Source of the DNA: an uncultured Oceanospirillaceae bacterium
GTDB lineage: Bacteria > Pseudomonadota > Gammaproteobacteria > Pseudomonadales > Balneatricaceae
Assembly (NCBI GenBank): GCA_913057435.1
Contig: CAJXNY010000002.1
Coordinates: 1-64,000, forward strand
Length of the DNA stretch: 64,000 nucleotides
Direction of reading: 5' to 3'
Each line of letters begins with the position of its first letter. The first letter of the stretch is position 1. This document shows positions 50,981 through 59,571 of this stretch, piece by piece. The position numbers and the translations under genes are program-made. The notes below the pieces were generated by a model, which saw only the letters and a list, made by a program, of their open reading frames with translations, searched no databases and was not told the origin of the DNA.

Positions 50981-51913
50981 ATGACAATACCTGATAGACA
51001 GATTCTCGCTGCCAGCCTCGCCCCCTATGGTATCGGCCGTCCAGGCGGCGTGCTGGAGATCCCCTTTGCTCAGGACGCAGGCCTGACGCAAGATTCCAAT
51101 ATAAAGACGTTTACTCATGGCATCACTGATATCGACGCCTGTTATGTGGCGCAGCTGGATGAGAAGAATATGGTGCTGGGGTTTCGTGGCACCGCGCTGG
51201 CAGGCCAGGGCAACAACATGCAGGCGCTTATCGACTGGATCAATAACTTTATGGCCCAGCCGGTATCTGGTGAGGATGTAAAAATCCCTGGCATGTTGCA
51301 TGAAGGGTTCAAGTCTTCAACCGTTGGCCTGATGAACAGTGGCACAGCAGACCATATCCGCGAAAACCTGCAGGACGATATGAACCTGATCGTTACCGGT
51401 TATAGCAAAGGCGCAGCCCTCACCCCGATTGCTGCCGCCTGGATTGCAGAGAACCTGGATATCGACCCGGCCCGTATCAAAGTCAGAATGTTCGAACCCC
51501 CACGTGCTGGCGACCTCGATTTCCGTTCCTGGTTTGACCGCCGGTTTAAAGATGCTGAACGTTACGAGTTCCAGGACGATATCGTGCCCCACGTTCCTCC
51601 TGTACGAGTATTCACCGAACTGCTTATCCGTATTCCGGAAATCGGCCCATACCTGGCTCAGTTCCAGGGTATGGAAAACTGGAATTACAAGCATGTAGGT
51701 AAGCTGAACTTTATCAACTGGGACAATAAAATAGTGGGTTATAGCCCACTGCTATTCTCACGCCGTGTGGGCAATCTGCTTACACTGATTACAACCGGCC
51801 AGTATAAGAGGTTGCTGTCAGACCACATGCCCTGTGGCAATATCTATGATGTGCTGTGGGAAGGACATGAAACCAGGGCCTGCGAATTGTTGAAGGATGA
51901 ACTGGGGCTTTGA
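50981..51913 (+). CDS. Lipase class 3-like alpha/beta-hydrolase
   Basis: 310 residues, no signal peptide. VLGFRGT (oxyanion region), nucleophile elbow VTGYSKGAAL (Ser in GYSKG; lipase-3 normally GHSLG), VRMFEPPRAGD and DIVPHVPP with the catalytic Asp and neighbouring His later (YKHVGKL) fit PF01764. An AAGGAG precedes the ATG. Substrate unknown; it might act on lipids near the acyl operon, but it is a separate unit. Confidence 0.8.
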   Translation: MTIPDRQILAASLAPYGIGRPGGVLEIPFAQDAGLTQDSNIKTFTHGITDIDACYVAQLDEKNMVLGFRGTALAGQGNNMQALIDWINNFMAQPVSGEDVKIPGMLHEGFKSSTVGLMNSGTADHIRENLQDDMNLIVTGYSKGAALTPIAAAWIAENLDIDPARIKVRMFEPPRAGDLDFRSWFDRRFKDAERYEFQDDIVPHVPPVRVFTELLIRIPEIGPYLAQFQGMENWNYKHVGKLNFINWDNKIVGYSPLLFSRRVGNLLTLITTGQYKRLLSDHMPCGNIYDVLWEGHETRACELLKDELGL

Positions 51914-51953
51914 GTTAGCGGTTTATTGCTGGCCGGAGGTTAGCTGAGATGTA

Positions 51954-52022
51954 TCCGTGATAGGGCATTGTGATCTGTGCAAAGTACGAAGAGTACGTGT
52001 ATCAGTAATGCGCTATCACGGA
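51954..52022. repeat. 69-base imperfect inverted repeat
   Basis: TCCGTGATAGGGCATT (51954-51969) and AATGCGCTATCACGGA (52007-52022) pair over 16 positions with one mismatch, with a small GTAC-centred inner repeat. A second, smaller stem (GCCCGCTG 52023-52030 / CAGCGGGC 52041-52048) follows. No T-tract. Confidence 0.7.
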
Positions 52023-52300
52023 GCCCGCTGTACGAGATTCCAGCGGGCCAGGCGTCAAGGAACTCGCCCCTTAACTAAACTCCGCTACCTCCATTGAAGT
52101 GCTATTAACCGTCTGGCTTGCAGGTTGCCGTGGGCCAAAATAACTAAAATACGAGGACACCTTTCAAAACCCTGCGTGATCAGAATCCCACAGTTTTATT
52201 GGGTGTTCACATATTCCATAACTGATTATGCCCGCTAAAGCCCGCCGACCTGGCAGGCTTAACCCCAAACATAGTTGCTTTTTCTAGCCGAATCCAGACA

Positions 52301-52774
52301 ATGGAAACCCCCACAAATAACATGGACGTGGCTATGGATAGCGATCGACTCTATGATCTTGCGTCAACATTCCGCACAGCGATGGAAGCGACGTTGCCTG
52401 AAGACTTTCCTGATACGTTGACGCTGCACCATGCTGGTGGCTTTCCACGGGGTTGCTGCGGTGACACGTCCGTTCTACTTGCTGAATACCTTACCCAGAA
52501 TGGCTATACCGGTGTTCAGTTAATCAGTGCCGATAATGGTGGCGATGAAAGGGAGCTATATTCCCATGCCTGGCTTGAGGTGGATGGCATTGTCGTCGAT
52601 ATCACCGCTGATCAGTTTGATGATTACGACATTCCCGCCGTTTTTGTATCCGATCAGTCTGACTTCCATGATTCCTTTGACCAGGATGAGCCGCGTGGCA
52701 CGAGCTTGGGTGATTGGGATGGAATGGAAGCGGCCTATGACTATGTTGTTTTGTTAATTGGAGAAGTAGCTTGA
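52301..52774 (+). CDS. Transglutaminase/papain-fold-like protein of unknown role
   Basis: 157 residues; an in-frame ATG at 52322 is an alternative start. A Cys-His-Asp order typical of the transglutaminase-like fold is visible: GGFPRGCCGDTSVLLAEYL, ELYSHAWLEVDG and VVDITADQF. No signal peptide, no membrane segment. The gene after it starts within its stop codon, so the two are translated together. Possibly a peptidase or amidase; no substrate can be inferred. Confidence 0.6.
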   Translation: METPTNNMDVAMDSDRLYDLASTFRTAMEATLPEDFPDTLTLHHAGGFPRGCCGDTSVLLAEYLTQNGYTGVQLISADNGGDERELYSHAWLEVDGIVVDITADQFDDYDIPAVFVSDQSDFHDSFDQDEPRGTSLGDWDGMEAAYDYVVLLIGEVA

Positions 52775-53466
52775 TGGCTGATCAAGAAGAGAAAATAGTA
52801 TTTATTCGTTTGCTTGAACATGGTGAAAATGTTGGAATAAAAGGAACAAATAGAAATAAGTCTAAAGCTTATGTTTATGGTGATAACGTTAAACTTACAG
52901 ATGATGAAGAGTGTTTATTTAGGGACCTTTTTGAAGAAAGCTTTCATAAAGGAGTACTTTATTCTGATTCTGGAAAAGATCTTAGAATTTTGAAAACTGA
53001 ATATTATTTCCGGTTACTTGAATATCGTGAGTTAAAAGAAAGTAGAACCGCGTCATTGTCAGCTAGAAATTTCTCGCTTTGGGCTATATGTGTATCTTTA
53101 GCTGCTATTGTAGCTGGTTTTGGTATTGGCTATGTCCAATTGACTACGCCGATTACTATCAATGATGAGCAGGTTGGGAGAGTAGTTGAAGCTGCTCGTT
53201 CTCCTGTATCACTGAATCAGACTCAATTAGAAAAATTGTTGGTAAATTACCCAATTGATATGAACGTTAGTCAGGTAGATAGAATTGTAGAAGCTTCTCA
53301 GGCACCGGTTGTCATTCAACGGGCACAACTAGAACCTTTGATTAAGGCACTGGAGGCAAGCAATACAGAGCAAATGATGCTAAACCGGGTGCAGTTTGAG
53401 TTGTTGTTGAAGGAAGTACGAAGTAACCGGTTGATGCCTGCTGCGGTGGCTGGGCAGGAACCGTGA
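52774..53466 (+). CDS. AT-rich single-pass membrane protein, unknown
   Basis: 230 residues, ATG overlapping the previous stop by one base. An N-terminal soluble part of about 95 residues, one membrane segment (LWAICVSLAAIVAGFGIGYVQ), then a helical tail with three alike units: NDEQVGRVVEAARSPVSLNQ, MNVSQVDRIVEASQAPVVIQ and a third around QLEPLIKAL. The DNA is markedly AT-rich compared with the flanks, a sign of recent transfer. Function unknown. Confidence 0.6.
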   Translation: MADQEEKIVFIRLLEHGENVGIKGTNRNKSKAYVYGDNVKLTDDEECLFRDLFEESFHKGVLYSDSGKDLRILKTEYYFRLLEYRELKESRTASLSARNFSLWAICVSLAAIVAGFGIGYVQLTTPITINDEQVGRVVEAARSPVSLNQTQLEKLLVNYPIDMNVSQVDRIVEASQAPVVIQRAQLEPLIKALEASNTEQMMLNRVQFELLLKEVRSNRLMPAAVAGQEP

Positions 53467-53480
53467 AAGGAGATCATGAA

Positions 53481-53827
53481 ATGCCGAAACACGGACAAGC
53501 TGCCATAAAGGCTGTTGAGCTGGTGGTTGATAAAGAGCATGGGCCTGTGGCTGCCTGGAATGTGGCTGTCGCTGAGGTGTTTAAGCACTCTGTTACAAGC
53601 CAGCGCAAGGGATGCCCACGTGGGGCGTTTCTTGGGTTGGCTGAAGAAGGTGTGATTAGCGGTGTACCTGAAGGTGATTACACCAAATCAGAGAAGAATA
53701 AGGGCTGGCGGTGGCGATACTTAAAAAGCATCCAGAGCTTGCAAATGAGCCAAAGCAGCTTTGGAAGCGTGTAATGGCAGCTGCCCAGGAAGATGATTCA
53801 GACAGCTGGTATCTCGATAAACAGTAG
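53481..53827 (+). pseudogene. Small conserved-type gene with a frameshift
   Basis: Starts at the ATG at 53481 (GGAG 8 bases before). The first 73 codons read MPKHGQAAIKAVELVVD... SSQRKGCPRGAFLG-like, a small family I recall as an uncharacterised DUF (about DUF6979). At 53700-53703 the frame slips: the in-frame reading ends early at 53774, but the frame one base back continues GLAVAILKKHPELANEPKQL and WKRVMAAAQEDDSD to a stop at 53825-53827. One lost A in AATAAGGG would explain it. Either a real mutation or an assembly/sequencing error. Confidence 0.65.
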
Positions 53828-53911
53828 AACTCCCGGATGGATGTTGTTTGTGCGCTTTGGAACACATCAAATATCATGGAAGCATTCTGACTCTGGTATG
53901 GACGACTCTGC

Positions 53912-54760
53912 ATGAAGAATAAAACCGCAAAATTAATATCAATCCTGCTGCAAAATTCTGACATCAGTACATACCGCTTTGTAGAAATCCGGCTGGATGA
54001 TCGCTTATTAGGCTTTCATCAGTGGGCTGACGGCAGGCTATGTGAAGGCGCTTTTAAAATAGAGCAAACTTCCACTGGCGAGACACTATGGGTCGCCCTC
54101 ATTGACTGGAAAACTAGTGGCAATTTCTATGTCGTTATCTTCACTGAATCGATAAAAGAAGTCATAGCAGAAATTCATAGAACGGTAGGCGGCGACAGTT
54201 TTTTAAACTGGTGCTATTCTCCAAAGAAGCGAGACGGCCAGAATGATCAACGGCTGGCTTACTTTAAAGGCATTGCTGGCTCTCCTGATGTAACTGTTCA
54301 GGTTCCAGGGGCACTCTCTAACACTGAAAGTTTTCTGGATGAGCTCTTTGATCTGGCAGAGTACCGTGTAAAGGCTGATAACCTTGATTCAGCTCGACCT
54401 GTACCACGGGCAGGTTTTTTTGAAGGAAAGCTGCAGGAGCACAGGCACAAAAAACGAGAGAGAAGTCGCGCACTAATTGAACAGGCCAAATCATTGGAAA
54501 TGGCCAAACATGGCTATTTGAAGTGTGCTTGCTGCCGTTTCGACTTCTCAGACACCTACGGTGAAGTAGGGGAGGGCTTTATTGAAGCGCACCACATCAA
54601 ACCTGTAAGTACTCTGGACATTGAGGGTGAAGAAACCAGAGTTGAAGACCTCGCCTTAGTCTGCTCCAACTGCCACCGGATGCTGCACAGAAAGCGCCCT
54701 TGGCTGACGATGGATCAGCTGGGTCAGTTACTGCAAAAACACAGCGCATGCCGCAACTAA
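53912..54760 (+). CDS. HNH endonuclease (McrA-like)
   Basis: 282 residues. C-terminal HNH domain: CACCRFDF (zinc CxxC), GFIEAHHIKPVS (catalytic HH), EDLALVCSNCHRMLH (Asn, zinc CxxC and His). The N-terminal 150 residues (RFVEIRLDDRLLGFHQW, VALIDWKTSGNFYVVIFT) may recognise modified DNA, as in restriction enzymes of this kind. Alone on its strand in an accessory strip; a DNA-defence role is inferred from domain type only. Confidence 0.82.
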   Translation: MKNKTAKLISILLQNSDISTYRFVEIRLDDRLLGFHQWADGRLCEGAFKIEQTSTGETLWVALIDWKTSGNFYVVIFTESIKEVIAEIHRTVGGDSFLNWCYSPKKRDGQNDQRLAYFKGIAGSPDVTVQVPGALSNTESFLDELFDLAEYRVKADNLDSARPVPRAGFFEGKLQEHRHKKRERSRALIEQAKSLEMAKHGYLKCACCRFDFSDTYGEVGEGFIEAHHIKPVSTLDIEGEETRVEDLALVCSNCHRMLHRKRPWLTMDQLGQLLQKHSACRN

Positions 54761-55191
54761 TTACGATCACCAAAGCCCACCTATATGGCATAATACTGTT
54801 CGGTTAACGATATTTTTCAGGATAGTCGGCACTGGATATAGGTAACGTCGGTGTTTTTTTATCCAGCTAAGTTACTGTTATCCGGTCGTGTTGGGTTCTA
54901 CTTTGAACTGACTCTGTTCCAGTTGTTTACTCCACAGAAAGAAACCGTAGGATTAAAAATACAGCACCTTCACCTAAATGCGACGACGGTTGTTATGAGG
55001 ATTAAGGCTATAATAAATACTACCCATTAATTTTAAATAACCTTCTAGTTTTCATGGCTTTAAATACAGGCTAAAATCTGTCACCAGCCCCTAAAGTTGC
55101 GCGGCCAACTCCAAAAGAGTAGAATTTGCCCCTGTCCCGGCCGGTGTATATATTAATATCTGGCTATTTGTTTATTAAAATAGAAGATATT
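54761..55191. other. AT-rich spacer
   Basis: About 430 bases with no supported gene. Composition changes back from AT-rich to the genome's usual one after about 55190. No repeat border was found. Confidence 0.4.
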
Positions 55192-56895
55192 ATGCAGTTT
55201 CTGGATCCCTGTTTTAAAACATTTGAATCAAACGTTGATGGATATACTCTGCCAGAGCGGTTCACCTTTCCTTTCTATTATGAGCCTCACCCGCTGTGTG
55301 AGCTGGCCGTAGAGGCGCTGCAGGCCAAGCTGAGTACGGCACAAGCCTGGCAGCATGATTTTGGCTTTGATGCCCATACACAGGGCTGTTCAGAGCGCCA
55401 GGGCAATGCTGGTGGCAAGATGTTTGGCGTGCTGCTGGTACGCAATAGCAGTGGTGAACTGGGCTATCTTAGCGCTTTTTCCGGTAACCTTGCGGGCACC
55501 AATCAATTGCCCGGATTTGTACCGCCCGTGTTTGATATGCTGACCGATGGCAGTTTTTTTCTGACCGGTCAGGTTGAGATAAATAAGATTAATCATCGGG
55601 TTGAAGAATTAGAAATAAATCCTGATATTGCTTTATTTAAAGCAGAACTGGCTGATGTTATTTCCGCCTCAGAAACAGCGATTGAAACTCACCGCTTTAA
55701 CATGACGGAGGCGAGAAAACTCCGTAAAGAAAAGCGAAAAGATGCGGTTGAAACCTTATCTCCAGAGGCAGTGGCAGTGGTGATTGAGCAGCTGGGCCAG
55801 CAAAGTGTGATTGAAAAACTGCAGCTGCGTGACCTTAAATTGCACTGGGATGGGCAGATTGAAGCGGCGCAGCAACAGCTTGATCGCGTTACCGATGAGT
55901 TATACCGGCTAAAGGAACAGCGTAAAAACCAGTCCAATGCGCTGCAGACCAAACTGTTTGAGCACTTTTCCTTTCTGAACCCGGCGGGGGCTGAGAAAAG
56001 CCTGCAGGCGATTTTCTCGGCAACCCCGCGTCAGGTGCCGCCAGCCGGTGCCGGGGAGTGTGCTGCACCCAAGTTGCTTCACTATGCCTTTAAGCATGGC
56101 TTTACTCCGCTGGCATTGGCAGAGTTCTGGTGGGGGGCCTCGCCAAAATCAGAAATCCGTAAGCATGGTCAGTTTTATCCGGCCTGCCAGGGAAAGTGTC
56201 AGCCGATTCTGGGTCATATGCTGGAAGGCATGCCGCTGGATGATAACCCGCTATTGATTAACCCGGCGGCGGGTAAAGATCTGGATATTCTCTATCAGGA
56301 TGACGATATGCTGGTGCTGAACAAGCCTTCCGGTTTTCTGTCGGTGGCGGGGAAAAATATTGAGGATTCCGTCGCGTTTCGGATGGAACAGATGTTCCCC
56401 CATGCCAGGGGCCATCTGATTGTTCACCGGCTGGATATGGCGACCTCGGGCCTGATGGTGATCGCGCTACATAAAAAAGCCCATAAGCGGCTGCAAAAAC
56501 AGTTTATTGGCCGTGAAGTTGAAAAACGTTATGAAGCGCTGCTTGATGGCACCCTGGCAGAGGATAGCGGGCTGATCGATCTGCCGTTACGCGGTGACTA
56601 TGATGATCTGCCGCGCCAGCTGGTGTGCCATGAACACGGTAAACCGGCCCAGACCCGCTGGCAGGTGATTGAGCGTAGCCAGGGCAAAACCCGGTTGCAC
56701 CTGTTCCCGCTGACCGGGCGGACCCACCAGTTGCGGGTGCATTGCGCTCATGTAGAAGGGCTGGGTACACCGATCACCGGGGATGATCTGTATGGCCGCC
56801 GGGCAGAACGGCTGCATCTGCATGCCGGTTATCTGGCGCTGAACCACCCGATCAGCCGCGAGCCGCTGGTGTTTGAGGTTGCCGCTGATTTTTAA
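55192..56895 (+). CDS. RluA-family pseudouridine synthase with long N-terminal extension
   Basis: 567 residues from the ATG at 55192. The C-terminal third has LVLNKPSGFLSVAG, the catalytic HRLDMATSGLMVIAL and GRTHQLRVHCAH of RluA enzymes (23S rRNA/tRNA U to pseudouridine). Residues 1-380 are an extension found in some gammaproteobacterial versions: a globular part (QGCSERQGNAGGKMFGVLLV), a long coiled coil (about 170-270) and an unusual Cys-containing stretch. Its purpose is not known. Confidence 0.85.
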   Translation: MQFLDPCFKTFESNVDGYTLPERFTFPFYYEPHPLCELAVEALQAKLSTAQAWQHDFGFDAHTQGCSERQGNAGGKMFGVLLVRNSSGELGYLSAFSGNLAGTNQLPGFVPPVFDMLTDGSFFLTGQVEINKINHRVEELEINPDIALFKAELADVISASETAIETHRFNMTEARKLRKEKRKDAVETLSPEAVAVVIEQLGQQSVIEKLQLRDLKLHWDGQIEAAQQQLDRVTDELYRLKEQRKNQSNALQTKLFEHFSFLNPAGAEKSLQAIFSATPRQVPPAGAGECAAPKLLHYAFKHGFTPLALAEFWWGASPKSEIRKHGQFYPACQGKCQPILGHMLEGMPLDDNPLLINPAAGKDLDILYQDDDMLVLNKPSGFLSVAGKNIEDSVAFRMEQMFPHARGHLIVHRLDMATSGLMVIALHKKAHKRLQKQFIGREVEKRYEALLDGTLAEDSGLIDLPLRGDYDDLPRQLVCHEHGKPAQTRWQVIERSQGKTRLHLFPLTGRTHQLRVHCAHVEGLGTPITGDDLYGRRAERLHLHAGYLALNHPISREPLVFEVAADF

Positions 56896-57052
56896 TGTCA
56901 GCTGTTAGGCCATTTGTTATTTGCGTGGCTGCGACGGGCCCTGTAGCGTCAGGGCGCTAGTTTCAGAACACTGGCCTCAAAGCACAGGCTTCAAAGCACC
57001 GGCTTCAGGGCACTGATTGTGCGTTAAAACTTTATGCTCAGGATGACTGTTC

Positions 57053-58177
57053 GTGATCAATAAATCGTATACCCACCTCAGCTGGGGTATCGCCGTGGTG
57101 GCGTTTATCGCCGGGATTTTCAGCACCGTGGCGGTGACGGCGGGGGATGGTTCGGGCCGGGTCAATCTGATGTACCTGGTGTTGCTGTATGTGGTGTTTC
57201 CGCTGTTATCTCTGCTGCTGTTTGCACTGTTTTCGGCACTGAAAAAACCACCGCTGGTGGTGGGCGCGCTGTCCCAGCTGTCGTTCTGGCCTCGTTCATG
57301 GCGTGATGCACTGCCCGAACTCAAACGTGAACAGCGTTTTCAGCCCTGGTTGTTCTGCCAGAGCCAGAAAGCGATGCTGTCGTTTAACCTGGGGTGCGTG
57401 GGCGCATTTACTACCCTGTTACTGTTCAATGATCTGTCGTTTGTCTGGCGTAGTACCTTGCTGGATGCTGAGGATATCTATCCGTTTCTGGCGTTTATCG
57501 CAGCCCCCTGGGCGTTTATCGACAGCGCTCAGCCAGCGCTGGAACTGCTGGTGAGCACCCGTGACTCCCGGCTGGCGGCGAGCCCGGCACCCGGCGCGAA
57601 CTATGGTCTGTGGTGGCAGTTTCTGCTGGCAGCACAAGTCTGTTACGGCATTTTGCCCCGGCTGGTGCTGCTCTGGCTGGCCAGTCGCCGTTTCAGGGCG
57701 CAGCCTGGCAAATCGGTCGAGGCGGCTATTCCTCCCAGTGCGCCATTAATTAACCGCCCTCCAGCGGCACCGGCACTGGCTCAGGTGGTGAGCGATAGCG
57801 CCCTGCCAGCGCAGTATTGCCTGGTGATCTGGGCGGATCTGCCGCAGGCGCTGGTCGAACAGGTAACGGCGCAGATGGGCCCGGCGGAGCAGATCTTCCA
57901 TGCCGGGCCTCATGGGCAGATGGATCAGGAGCTGGCGGCAGAAACCGACCCGCGCAGTAAACTGGTGCTGGTGGCAGCCTGGGAGCCACCGCTGGGTGAG
58001 CTGAATGATTTTCTGCAGCAGGGCCAGGGTGCGCTGATGCCACTGGACTGGCGCAACAGTCAGTTTGCGCCGGTGTCGGCGCTGCATCTGGATGAGTGGC
58101 GGCGCTTCTGCTATCCACTGGAACAGTGGCAGTTACTGCAGCTGGATAACGCCAGCTTTGATGAGGAATCGAAATGA
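57053..58177 (+). CDS. DUF2868-family membrane protein
   Basis: 374 residues from a GTG at 57053. Four predicted membrane segments (GIAVVAFIAGIFSTVAVTAG, VNLMYLVLLYVVFPLLSLLLF, GCVGAFTTLLLFNDLSF and LLAAQVCYGILPRLVLLWLA) and a C-terminal soluble Rossmann-like part (YCLVIWADLP). The pairing with the GTPase gene (ATGA overlap) is the usual one for DUF2868 and DUF3482. Function unknown. Confidence 0.82.
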   Translation: MINKSYTHLSWGIAVVAFIAGIFSTVAVTAGDGSGRVNLMYLVLLYVVFPLLSLLLFALFSALKKPPLVVGALSQLSFWPRSWRDALPELKREQRFQPWLFCQSQKAMLSFNLGCVGAFTTLLLFNDLSFVWRSTLLDAEDIYPFLAFIAAPWAFIDSAQPALELLVSTRDSRLAASPAPGANYGLWWQFLLAAQVCYGILPRLVLLWLASRRFRAQPGKSVEAAIPPSAPLINRPPAAPALAQVVSDSALPAQYCLVIWADLPQALVEQVTAQMGPAEQIFHAGPHGQMDQELAAETDPRSKLVLVAAWEPPLGELNDFLQQGQGALMPLDWRNSQFAPVSALHLDEWRRFCYPLEQWQLLQLDNASFDEESK

Positions 58178-59571
58178 CCCCGAGTTTTGCGGTAGTCGGC
58201 CACCCGAATAAAGGTAAGTCCTCGGTCGTCTCGACCCTGGCGCGGGATGACCGGGTGGCGGTGTCGATGCAAAGCGGCACCACGGTGGTAGCAGAAACCT
58301 TCGAGATCCGGGTGGGGGAGTCTGGCTATCAGCTGATTGATACGCCGGGATTTCAGCGCCCACGCAAGGTGCTGGCCTGGCTGAATCAGACCGCGCCCGA
58401 TGCCGATAAGCGCAGCGCGCGGGTGAACGAGTTTCTACAGGACCCGCAATGTCAGGCACAGTTTAAAGACGAGATTGAGCTGCTGCGGCCGATTATGGCC
58501 GGGGCCGCCATTCTGTATGTGGTGGATGGCTCGCGGCCCTACAGCGCCGAATATGAAGCGGAGATGGAGATCCTGCGCTGGACCGGCCAGCCGAGTATGG
58601 CGCTGATCAATCCGATTGAAAATCAGGACTGTGTGCCCAGCTGGCAGCAGGCACTGCAGCAGTATTTTAAAGTGGTGCGGGTGTTCAATGCGGTGACCGC
58701 TGATATTGATCATCATATTGATCTGCTGGAAGCCTTCGCCCATATCCACCCGCCCTGGTCGGCGGCGCTGAAGCTGCTGGTGTCGGAGTTTAATCACGAG
58801 ATCGCCCGGCAGCGGTTGCAGAGTTGCCAGCTGTGCGCCCAGTTACTGGAAGATATGACCCAGTATCAGCTGAGCCAGAAAGTGGTCAGCAAGTCCCAGG
58901 CGGAGTCCCTGCAGGTGTTGCTGCAGCAGCGCTATTACCAGTGGATGCGCCAGCGTGAGAAAGAGGCCCACCTGCAGCTGCAGGCGGTGTTCCGTCATCA
59001 CCAGCTGGCCTGTGAGTCAACCGAGCTGAGCCTGCCCGATGATCTGTTTGATACTGATAAATGGTATGGCTGGGGGCTGGACCGCAAACAGCTGGCGACC
59101 GTTGCGGCCATGGCCGGTGCCGCAGCTGGCGGCGCGCTGGACCTGATGGTGGCGGGCAGCTCGTTTATGCTCGGGGCCATTGGTGGTGGTGTGCTGGGCT
59201 CCTCGGCGGCCTGGTTCGGCGCTGACAGTCTGGCCGCCAGCAAAATCAAGGGCATCCCCATGGGTGGTTATGAAGCGCGCCAGGGGCCGATCTCAAACCG
59301 TAATTTCCCTTATGTGTTGCTGGGCCGGTTGCTGTTTACCTACCGGGCGCTGGCACACCGCAACCATGCCCAGCGCAGTACGCTGAGCCTGGGGGATATT
59401 GGCGTCAGCCAGTTGCTGGATAGTTTGAGCAAGGGCGAGAAGAAAGACCTCTACCTCGCGCTGGATCAGCTCAGCCGCCAGAAGAGCGTCACCGGGCTGG
59501 CGGCCCTGCTGGAGCCGCTGTTTATTGCGGCCCTTGAGGCGGAACCGACGGCGTCGCCTGCACCCCAATAA
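58174..59571 (+). CDS. GTPase with C-terminal DUF3482
   Basis: 465 residues. G1 GHPNKGKSSVVS, G3 DTPGFQRP and the effector Thr region of Era/TrmE-like GTPases; DUF3482 C-terminus with a glycine-rich hydrophobic stretch (AAMAGAAAGGALDLMVAG) that likely inserts in or lies on the membrane beside the DUF2868 partner. The last 50 bases overlap the converging SulP gene. Confidence 0.85.
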   Translation: MTPSFAVVGHPNKGKSSVVSTLARDDRVAVSMQSGTTVVAETFEIRVGESGYQLIDTPGFQRPRKVLAWLNQTAPDADKRSARVNEFLQDPQCQAQFKDEIELLRPIMAGAAILYVVDGSRPYSAEYEAEMEILRWTGQPSMALINPIENQDCVPSWQQALQQYFKVVRVFNAVTADIDHHIDLLEAFAHIHPPWSAALKLLVSEFNHEIARQRLQSCQLCAQLLEDMTQYQLSQKVVSKSQAESLQVLLQQRYYQWMRQREKEAHLQLQAVFRHHQLACESTELSLPDDLFDTDKWYGWGLDRKQLATVAAMAGAAAGGALDLMVAGSSFMLGAIGGGVLGSSAAWFGADSLAASKIKGIPMGGYEARQGPISNRNFPYVLLGRLLFTYRALAHRNHAQRSTLSLGDIGVSQLLDSLSKGEKKDLYLALDQLSRQKSVTGLAALLEPLFIAALEAEPTASPAPQ

